Of a stretch of 64,000 nucleotides of DNA, positions 26,722 to 33,378 are shown piece after piece. The notes under the pieces are model-generated. The model searched no databases and was not told the origin of the DNA. It saw nothing but the letters and a program-made list of their open reading frames with translations. Numbering within the stretch: the first letter of the stretch is position 1; each line of letters begins with the position of its first letter. The translations under genes were made by a program, and so were the position numbers. Source of the stretch: an uncultured Oscillospiraceae bacterium (lineage in GTDB: Bacteria; Bacillota; Clostridia; Oscillospirales; Oscillospiraceae); the NCBI GenBank assembly GCA_947632005.1, contig CANRNU010000005.1, forward strand, positions 1-64,000, given 5' to 3'.

Positions 26722-27156
26722 CTAAAATGGTTTTAGCTTATTGATAGAATCTTCCCAGATGGTAATGCCCATCAGGCGATCTACCACATGATGTCTGTCC
26801 CAAGCTGCCACTACTTCCAGGCCCTTGCATTCTTCATATGTGCACTCAGTGATCTTGCCTTTGTAATACAGCGAGCCTTTGCCGTCTCCGGAGACAACAC
26901 ACATCGGCGGCGGCCAGGCGTCGTCCTCATTGTCAAAACTTCTTTTGCCAACGACCTTCCATTCTCCGTCGGTCAACAGATCCTTATATACGCCGACGAA
27001 GAACTGATAATCCTCCGTGTCAGGAAGCTCATCGTAGCTGTTGGCACGGGTATTATATATCGCCAATGTATATTCCTTATACAATCGCCCATAAGCATTT
27101 GTTCCGTCCGGAAGCGGGATCTCATAAATATTCCCTATCTTGATCCTATATCTCAT
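26722..27156 (-). CDS. Imm26-family immunity protein (orphan)
   Basis: The 144-residue protein starts with the Imm26 pattern: IGNIYEIPLPDGTNAYGRLY, then TLAIYNT and YQFFVGVYKDLLTDGEWKVVG. Imm26 proteins neutralise toxins of polymorphic toxin systems. No toxin gene is adjacent, so it may be an orphan protecting against neighbours' toxins. The DNA is visibly poorer in GC than its flanks, suggesting acquisition. It ends at a shared terminator and has only a weak ribosome site (AGGTTGACATAATA before ATG). Confidence 0.7.
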   Translation of the reverse strand: MRYRIKIGNIYEIPLPDGTNAYGRLYKEYTLAIYNTRANSYDELPDTEDYQFFVGVYKDLLTDGEWKVVGKRSFDNEDDAWPPPMCVVSGDGKGSLYYKGKITECTYEECKGLEVVAAWDRHHVVDRLMGITIWEDSINKLKPF

Positions 27157-27187
27157 TATTATGTCAACCTTCTCGCATTCATCTTCT

Positions 27188-27380
27188 AGCGGAGCGGTCC
27201 GGGTGGGGAGAGGAGAAGCCGCGGACTACTCGAGCTTTGCCGCTTGCGGCAAAAGGGAGACCTAGTCCGCGTACACCATCGGGGCCCCCGCACGGACCCA
27301 GCGGAGCGGTCCGGGTGGGGAGAGGAGAAGCCGCGGGCTACTCGAGCTTTGCCGCTTGCGGCAAAGGGAGACCTAGTCCG
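27188..27380. repeat. Two direct copies of an 81-82 bp repeat
   Basis: Copy 1 (27188-27269) and copy 2 (27300-27380) share AGCGGAGCGGTCCGGGTGGG, GAGAGGAGAAGCCGCGG, ACTCGAGCTTTGCCGCTTGC and GGGAGACCTAGTCCG, with a 30-bp spacer. They differ at a few bases and by one A. Copy 2 supplies the stop codon of the metal ATPase gene. GTGGGGAGAGGAG is shared with the other intergenic repeats. Confidence 0.9.
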
Positions 27381-29223
27381 TGTGCTTCGACGACAGCATG
27401 CGTCCCGCGTTCAATATAGCGATGACGGCCACGCCCACGTCGGCGAACACCGCCTCCCACATGGAGGCCAGGCCAAAGGCGCCCAGGATGAGGAACAGCC
27501 CCTTCACCGCCAGGGCGAAGACGATGTTCTCCACCACGATCCTGCTGCACTTCCGGGCCACGTCCATGGCCCCGGCCAGCTTCGTCAGGTCGTCGTCCAT
27601 GAGCACCACGTCCGCCGCCTCCAGGGCCGCGTCGGAGCCCATGGCTCCCATGGCAACGCCCACGTCCGACCGGCTCAGCACCGGCGCGTCGTTGACCCCG
27701 TCTCCCACATAGGCCAGAGCAGCCTTGGGGGACCTCTTCGCCAGCAGGGCCTCCACCTGTTCCACCTTGTCCCCGGGCAGAAGCTCCGCGTGGACCTCGT
27801 CCAGACCCAGACGCTCCCCCACCGCCTTTCCTACGGCGGCAGCGTCGCCGGTGAGCATGACGGTGTGGATGCCCCGGGCCTTCAGCTCCCGGATGGCGTC
27901 GGGGGCCGAATCCTTCACCTGATCGGCGATGACCACCCGGCCCAGGTATTTCCCGTCCCGGGCCACATGGACCACCGTGCCCACCTCTCCACCGGACACG
28001 GGGCTCACGCCCGCGTCCGCCATGAGCTTTTCGTTGCCGGCGGCCACGGACACCCCATCCACCAGCGCAGTGACGCCCCGGCCGGCGGTCTCCTTCACAT
28101 CCGTCACGCGGGCCTCATCCATGTCCTTTCCATAGGCCCGGCGCAGGGACTGGGCAATAGGATGGTTGGAATATGCCTCCGCAAGGGCGGCGCATTCCAG
28201 AAGCTCCGCCTCGGTCACGTCCCGGGCGGGATAGATGCCGGACACCTCGAACACGCCCCTTGTGAGGGTGCCGGTCTTGTCGAACACCACGGTCTCCACC
28301 TTGGCCAGCTGCTCCAGATAGTTGCCGCCCTTCACCAGGATGCCCCGGCGGGACGCCCCGCCGATGCCCCCGAAGAAGGCCAGGGGGATGGAGATGACCA
28401 GCGCGCAGGGACAGCTGATGACCAGGAAGATCAGGGCCCGGTGGACCCAGGAGCCCCAATCGCCTACGAACAGCGGCGGGATGACGGCCAGGCACACCGC
28501 CCCGATGACCACGGAGGGGGTATACCAGCGGGCAAAGCGGGTGATGAAATTCTCCGCCTTCGCCTTCTTGGAAGCGGCATTTTCCACCAGCTCCAGGATC
28601 TTCGCCACGGTGCTCTCCCCGAAGGGCTTCGTCACCTCCACGGTGAGAACACCGGTGAGGTTCACACAGCCGGAGACGATCTCGTCCCCCGCCCCGATGC
28701 TCCGGGGCACCGATTCGCCGGTAAGAGCGGCCGTGTCCAGCGTGGACGTGCCATCCAGCACCCGGCCGTCCAGAGGCACCTTCTCCCCGGGCCGGACCAG
28801 GATATGGTCCCCCACGGCGATCTCGTCCGGGTCGGTCTGGACCGGCTCCCCGTCCACCAGCAGGTTGGCGCTGTCAGGCCGGATGTCCATGAGCTTGGCG
28901 ATAGACTTCCGGGACTGGCCCACCGCGTGGGTCTGGAACAGCTCTCCCACCTGATAGAAGAGCATGACCCCCACGGCCTCGGAGTACTCCCCCAGCACCA
29001 GGGCCCCCACGGTGGCCAGGGCCATGAGGAAGTTCTCATCGAACACCTGCCCGTGGGCGATGTTCCGCACCGCCTTCCACAGCACGTCCCATCCCACGAT
29101 CCCATAGGGCACCAGGAACGCGGCCAGCTTCCAAACGCCCTCCAGAGGCGCCAGCACCGCCGCGATGAGCAGCGCACCGGCGGCCAGGATGCGGGCCAGT
29201 GCCTTCTTTTCTTTCCGTGTCAT
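27373..29223 (-). CDS. Heavy-metal P1B-type ATPase (Cd/Zn/Pb exporter type)
   Basis: The 616-residue pump has an actuator TGES loop (ALTGESVP), the CPC metal-binding motif in TM6 (ISCPCALVISIPLAFFGG), the phosphorylation site DKTGTLT, and the P/N-domain motifs GDGVNDAPVL and HPIAQSLR (HP motif). CPC plus this sequence context fits the P1B-2 Zn/Cd/Pb group (CadA/ZntA). It lacks an N-terminal HMA domain; a separate 73-residue HMA protein is encoded 54 nt upstream, so the domain seems split off. Operon with ArsR regulator. Confidence 0.93.
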   Translation of the reverse strand: MTRKEKKALARILAAGALLIAAVLAPLEGVWKLAAFLVPYGIVGWDVLWKAVRNIAHGQVFDENFLMALATVGALVLGEYSEAVGVMLFYQVGELFQTHAVGQSRKSIAKLMDIRPDSANLLVDGEPVQTDPDEIAVGDHILVRPGEKVPLDGRVLDGTSTLDTAALTGESVPRSIGAGDEIVSGCVNLTGVLTVEVTKPFGESTVAKILELVENAASKKAKAENFITRFARWYTPSVVIGAVCLAVIPPLFVGDWGSWVHRALIFLVISCPCALVISIPLAFFGGIGGASRRGILVKGGNYLEQLAKVETVVFDKTGTLTRGVFEVSGIYPARDVTEAELLECAALAEAYSNHPIAQSLRRAYGKDMDEARVTDVKETAGRGVTALVDGVSVAAGNEKLMADAGVSPVSGGEVGTVVHVARDGKYLGRVVIADQVKDSAPDAIRELKARGIHTVMLTGDAAAVGKAVGERLGLDEVHAELLPGDKVEQVEALLAKRSPKAALAYVGDGVNDAPVLSRSDVGVAMGAMGSDAALEAADVVLMDDDLTKLAGAMDVARKCSRIVVENIVFALAVKGLFLILGAFGLASMWEAVFADVGVAVIAILNAGRMLSSKHTD

Positions 29224-29277
29224 GTCAAAATCACCTCATCTGCCCGCCGGGCCCCTGTCGGAGCCCGGCGAAGCGTC

Positions 29278-29499
29278 TCATTTCAGAACGATCTGGCAGT
29301 CGGGCTCCACCTTTTTGCAGCACTTGACCACCTGCTTCATGATGTCGTCGAAACGCGCATCGTCCGCCTCCACGGTCATCTTCTGCATGAGGAAGCTCAC
29401 CGTGGCGTCAGAAACGCCGTCCAGCTTCTTGATGGCGTTCTCCATCTTCTGGGCGCAGTTGGCGCAGTCCAGGTCAATGAGCTTGAAGGTCTTTTTCAT
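29278..29499 (-). CDS. Stand-alone HMA metal-binding protein
   Basis: The 73-residue ferredoxin-like HMA domain has the CxxC metal site as DCANCAQK and a second cysteine pair KCCKK near residue 58. Such proteins are copper or zinc chaperones or detached N-terminal domains of P1B ATPases. Its place directly before the CPC ATPase suggests it delivers metal to that pump. AGGAGATAG precedes the ATG. Confidence 0.85.
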   Translation of the reverse strand: MKKTFKLIDLDCANCAQKMENAIKKLDGVSDATVSFLMQKMTVEADDARFDDIMKQVVKCCKKVEPDCQIVLK

Positions 29500-29537
29500 G
29501 GTATCTATCTCCTCTCAAAATATAAATTACCTCCTTA

Positions 29538-29819
29538 TCGGCCCCCTTGTGCAAAGGGGGCTGGCAGCGCCACTCTTCGGGGCCCCCACGGGAAACCAGC
29601 GAAGCGTTTCCTGTGGGGAGAGGAGGAGCGTGGGAGCGGGCGGATGCTGGCGATCACGCCAGCGGAGCTTAGCATACGCCGCGGCGACGGGACTGAGAGA
29701 TCGTTCTCCAAGGCCGACAACCCCTCCGCCTCGCTGTCGCTCGGCACCTCCCCTTGCACAGGGGAGGCTTCAAAATGAGTGGCTTCGCCGCCCGACCTCC
29801 CCTTGCACAGGGGAGGCTT
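29538..29819. repeat. Oscillospiraceae-type intergenic repeat, copy 3 (compound)
   Basis: From left: CCCCCTTGTGCAAAGGGGG arm, GGGGCCCCCACGGGAAACC, CTGTGGGGAGAGGAGGAG, then a tail ending in two tandem copies of ACCTCCCCTTGCACAGGGGA (near 29748 and 29794). It lies inside the cad-type operon between the HMA gene and arsR, its outer edge touching the arsR stop codon. Confidence 0.85.
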
Positions 29820-30181
29820 TATTCCTCCACATGTTCCATACCCTGGGCGATGAGCGTGCGGACATGGTCGTCGGCCAGGGAGTAGAAGACCGTCTTGCCG
29901 TCCTTCCGGGGCTTCACCAGCCGGCTCGCCTTCAGCACCCGGAGCTGATGGCTCACGGCGGACTGGGTCAGGTTCAGCAGCTGGGCGATGTCGCACACAC
30001 ACAGCTCCGCCTCGAACAGGGCGTACAGGATCTTGATGCGGGTGGAATCCCCGAAGACCTTGAACAACTCCGCCAGGTCGTACAGCTTCTCGTCGTCCGG
30101 CATCTGCTCCAGCACCTGCCGGACCGTGTCCTCATGTACGCACAAAAACCCGCAGCGTTCAACGTCGTTCAGCGCCGCCAT
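29819..30181 (-). CDS. ArsR/SmtB-family metal-responsive repressor (CadC-like)
   Basis: The 120-residue winged-helix protein shows ELCVCDIAQLLNLTQSAVSHQLRVL, with the CVC metal site of CadC/SmtB alpha-3 helices and the recognition helix, and a Cys-containing N-terminus (ERCGFLCVHED) like CadC. It should repress the HMA/ATPase genes until Cd, Pb or Zn binds. ATG at 30181 with GGGGG upstream is chosen. A longer frame starting at 30223 would begin inside the operator and lacks a ribosome site. Confidence 0.9.
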   Translation of the reverse strand: MAALNDVERCGFLCVHEDTVRQVLEQMPDDEKLYDLAELFKVFGDSTRIKILYALFEAELCVCDIAQLLNLTQSAVSHQLRVLKASRLVKPRKDGKTVFYSLADDHVRTLIAQGMEHVEE

Positions 30182-30202
30182 GGGTCGGCCCCCTTTCAAA
30201 CA

Positions 30203-30228
30203 AACATATGATTGATTGTTCATATGTT
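30203..30228 (-). promoter_or_regulatory. ArsR-type operator palindrome
   Basis: AACATATGA-N8-TCATATGTT: perfect 9-bp arms with an 8-bp spacer, the usual shape for ArsR/SmtB family sites, upstream of the arsR start codon. Confidence 0.75.
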
Positions 30229-30301
30229 ATCATATGCACCTTCCCTTGTCAAGGTGTTTCCGCAAAGTTTTTTTGCCGGGTCCGTCCGCCAGGCCGTTCT
30301 C

Positions 30302-30330
30302 TTGATTTTTACAGGGAAACGTGGCATTAT
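30302..30330 (+). promoter_or_regulatory. Promoter of cardiolipin synthase gene
   Basis: TTGATT (30302-30307), 17 bp, CATTAT (30325-30330). The implied start near 30337 supports the TTG start codon at 30369 rather than the ATG at 30333. Confidence 0.65.
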
Positions 30331-30368
30331 AGATGTCATCCTATTATTCTGAGAGGAGGGAGCACGCC

Positions 30369-31943
30369 TTGCCAGACAAGGAGGAGGAAGTCTCCACCCG
30401 CAACACCCGGCCCCGGCGCGGCATTCTGAGCATCATCTTCGGCCGCGGCGCCGTGGCGACGCTGATGCTGCTGGCCCAGTTCGGTTTTATCTTCATGCTC
30501 TTTGGCCGGCTGCAGCAGTACAGCATCTATCTGTCCGGCATGGTGAACGTGCTGTCGGCGGTATTTTTGGCCTATCTGCTGAATACCCGCTCCAATCCCT
30601 CCATCAAGCTGACCTGGTGTTTCATCATTGCCCTGGTGCCGGTGTTCGGGGTGCTCCTGTATCTGTTCATCACCTTCGACCTGGGCCACCGGGCGGAACA
30701 AAAGGTCCTGCTGGGGATGGTGCAGGAGTGCGCCCCCTTCATGCCCCGGCAGGAGGCGCTGCGGGAACGGCTGGCCCGGGAAGAGCCGGGGTTCCTGCCC
30801 CTGGTCCGGTACCTGGCCGACGCCAACGGCTTTCCCGTCTATGAGAACACCGACGTGACCTACTTCTCCCAGGGCGAGGCCAAGTACGCCGCTATGCTCC
30901 AGGAGCTGGAGAAGGCGGAGCAGTTCATCTTCCTGGAGTACTTCATCGTGGAAGAGGGGGAGATGTGGGACAGCGTCGTGGACATTCTGGCCCGGAAGGC
31001 CCGGGAGGGCGTGGATGTCCGGGTGCTGTACGACGGGACCTGCTCTCTGCTGCGCCTGCCGGCCAGCTACCCGAAAAAGCTCCGGGCCATGGGGATCCAG
31101 TGCAAGGTCTTTGCCCCCATCCGCCCCTTTGTCTCCACCAGCTACAACAACCGGGACCACCGGAAGATCCTGGTCGTCGACGGGAAGGCGGGCATCACCG
31201 GCGGGGTGAACCTGGCGGACGAGTACATCAACCGGCGGGAGAAATTCGGCCACTGGAAGGACGCATCGGTGCTGCTCCGGGGAGACGCGGTCCGCTCTCT
31301 GACCGTCATGTTCCTGCGGATGTGGAACGCCGGGGAGAAGGAGCATGTCTACGAGCCGTATCTTCTCCCTCCCGCCGGGTCAGGCGGGCCGGCGCAGGGG
31401 TATGTGATCCCCTACGGGGACAGCCCCCTGGACGAGGAGCTGACCGGGGAGATGGTGTATCTGGACATCCTGAACACCGCCCGGGACTACGTCTACATCA
31501 TGACGCCCTATCTCATCCTGGACAACGAGATGGTCACCGCCATGACCTTTGCCGCCCGGCGAGGGGTGGACGTGCGGCTCATCCTGCCCGGCATCCCGGA
31601 CAAAAAATACGCCAACCTCCTGGCCAAGGGCCATTACAAGGTCCTGACGGAGGCGGGCGTGCGTATCTATGAATACGCCCCCGGTTTCGTCCACTCCAAG
31701 GTGTTCCTCAGCGACGGCGTCAAGGCCGTGGTGGGCACCATCAACCTGGACTACCGGAGCCTCTATCTGCACTTCGAGTGCGCGGCCCTGCTCTACAAGT
31801 CCCCCGCCATCGAGGACATCCGCCGGGACTTTGACCAGACCTTCCCCCAGTGCCGCGAGATCACCCGAGAAGAGGCGGCCCGGCAGAAGCTGTCCGTCCG
31901 CCTGGCCGGCGCTCTCCTGAAAGTGGCGGCGCCGCTGATGTGA
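30369..31943 (+). CDS. Cardiolipin synthase (phospholipase D family)
   Basis: The roughly 524-residue protein has two N-terminal TM helices (about 20-40 and 50-100 region) and two HKD motifs: DHRKILVVDGKAGITGG and VHSKVFLSDGVKAVVGT. This is the bacterial Cls architecture, condensing phosphatidylglycerols into cardiolipin at the inner membrane. A TTG start at 30369, 8 nt after GAGGAGGG, is preferred; the ATG at 30333 would lie before the expected transcript start. Monocistronic; terminator at 31960. Confidence 0.92.
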   Translation: MPDKEEEVSTRNTRPRRGILSIIFGRGAVATLMLLAQFGFIFMLFGRLQQYSIYLSGMVNVLSAVFLAYLLNTRSNPSIKLTWCFIIALVPVFGVLLYLFITFDLGHRAEQKVLLGMVQECAPFMPRQEALRERLAREEPGFLPLVRYLADANGFPVYENTDVTYFSQGEAKYAAMLQELEKAEQFIFLEYFIVEEGEMWDSVVDILARKAREGVDVRVLYDGTCSLLRLPASYPKKLRAMGIQCKVFAPIRPFVSTSYNNRDHRKILVVDGKAGITGGVNLADEYINRREKFGHWKDASVLLRGDAVRSLTVMFLRMWNAGEKEHVYEPYLLPPAGSGGPAQGYVIPYGDSPLDEELTGEMVYLDILNTARDYVYIMTPYLILDNEMVTAMTFAARRGVDVRLILPGIPDKKYANLLAKGHYKVLTEAGVRIYEYAPGFVHSKVFLSDGVKAVVGTINLDYRSLYLHFECAALLYKSPAIEDIRRDFDQTFPQCREITREEAARQKLSVRLAGALLKVAAPLM

Positions 31944-31959
31944 CAAAAAGAAAAGAAAC

Positions 31960-31993
31960 GTCCCTGTTCTGCCAAAACACAGAACAGGGACGC
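31960..31993. terminator. Terminator between cls and the solute-binding lipoprotein gene
   Basis: CGTCCCTGTTCTG/CAGAACAGGGACG with an 8-nt loop, then CTTTTTT on the plus strand; an A-rich flank gives a U tract for the minus strand also. Confidence 0.9.
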
Positions 31994-32009
31994 TTTTTTG
32001 CTGTCTTTT

Positions 32010-33323
32010 TTACTGGGCAGGCGCGTCCGGCGTCACCGCCGGGAAGCCCTCCGCGCCCTGGAGCCCGGCCTCCCGGATGCGGAACTCATCCATCTGCTGC
32101 ACGCATCCGGTCACATCCGTCATCCCGCAGAGCATATTGTTCAGCGCGTCGGTCATATTTTCGCTGTTGTAGCCGATGATCTTGCTCGTGGCGGTGGACA
32201 CCCGCTCGTTGGCCTCGATGGACGCCTTGGCCTCCGTCACCATTCGGGACTGGATGTTGGTGGTCTGGCCCTTGAAGCAGCTGACCGTGGCGATGTTCTC
32301 AAAGGCCTTGTTGTAGTTTTCCGGCGTGGCGCAGAAGGCCAGGAAATCCAGCGCCGTCTCCAGCTGCGCGCTGTTTTTGTTGACCATCATCATATTCAGG
32401 TTGCCGCCCTCATAGGTGCCGCTGTCGGCGGTGCCCATGAACACAGGCATCAGGGCGAAGTCGTCCACGGTGTACTTCCCATCCCCGGCAAAGTCCGTGT
32501 AGAACCAGGTGTCCCAGATGAAGGTCATGACCGCCTCTCCGGAGGTCAGGGCGGGGCCGATATCGTCCCAGCCGCAGCGCAGGTAGTCGGAGCCGAACCA
32601 GCCGCTGTCGGCGGCAGTCTTCACCCACTGCACCATATCCGTCACGGCGGGGATGTCGGCAAAGCTGATCTCGTGATGGTTCAGTCTCTCCAGAAGCTCC
32701 GGGTCGTCCGCAAAAATGGGGTCCAGGGCAAACTGCGGCATCCAGGAGCAGCCGTTGGCAGGCCAGCAGATGGGCGTATATCCGACGTCCGCCAGGGCCT
32801 GGCACAGGACGTTGAACTCCGTCTGGGTGGCAGCGGGCTTCAGCCCGAGGCTGTCCAGGAGGGTCTTGTTGTAATAGCACCCGGAGACCGAGCTCTCCCA
32901 GAAGGGCAGACCCAGCAGATCTCCGTCCTTATCCGTGCAGTAGGCCCGGGCGCTGTCCGTCAGGTCGTCTGCCCACGCCTCATCGTTCAGGCTGAGGAAG
33001 TGCTCGTCCACCCCGAACGCGTTCAGGCCCGTGCTGTGAAAGTGCATGAAGATATCCGGTACATGTCCAGCGTTGAACTCCGCCGCCGCCTTCGCTTCAA
33101 ACTCCGCGTCCTCATAGGCGATGATCTCCAGCTTGTTTCCCGTCGCCTGTTCATATTGCTCAAAGATGCTTGCAAGGTAGCTCTTCTGCATATCGGTCTT
33201 TCTCCCCATGACCGTCAGGGTGGTCCCGCTGTCAGAGGATCCCTGCGTCCCGCCGCAGGAGGACAGGAGGGTCGCCGCAGCAAGCGCCGTCAGCAACACA
33301 GAGAAACGCCGTTTATCCTTCAT
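32010..33323 (-). CDS. Extracellular solute-binding lipoprotein (ABC sugar-type)
   Basis: The 437-residue protein has a lipoprotein signal (LAAATLLSSC, Cys23), then the family 1 binding-protein fold: TLTVMGRKTD, FEQYEQATGNKLEI, ADIFMHFHS-type segment VPDIFMHFHSTGL, and the LPFWESSVSGCYYNKTLL segment. Such proteins capture oligosaccharides or sugars for ABC importers. No permease or ATPase is nearby. It lies 55 nt downstream of a hybrid sensor kinase on the same strand, so a role as a ligand-presenting partner of that kinase is inferred. Confidence 0.88.
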   Translation of the reverse strand: MKDKRRFSVLLTALAAATLLSSCGGTQGSSDSGTTLTVMGRKTDMQKSYLASIFEQYEQATGNKLEIIAYEDAEFEAKAAAEFNAGHVPDIFMHFHSTGLNAFGVDEHFLSLNDEAWADDLTDSARAYCTDKDGDLLGLPFWESSVSGCYYNKTLLDSLGLKPAATQTEFNVLCQALADVGYTPICWPANGCSWMPQFALDPIFADDPELLERLNHHEISFADIPAVTDMVQWVKTAADSGWFGSDYLRCGWDDIGPALTSGEAVMTFIWDTWFYTDFAGDGKYTVDDFALMPVFMGTADSGTYEGGNLNMMMVNKNSAQLETALDFLAFCATPENYNKAFENIATVSCFKGQTTNIQSRMVTEAKASIEANERVSTATSKIIGYNSENMTDALNNMLCGMTDVTGCVQQMDEFRIREAGLQGAEGFPAVTPDAPAQ

Positions 33324-33378
33324 CTTTCACTTTCCTCGCAATGTATTTCAAAACCTTACGCATTTTGAGACCGGCCGC

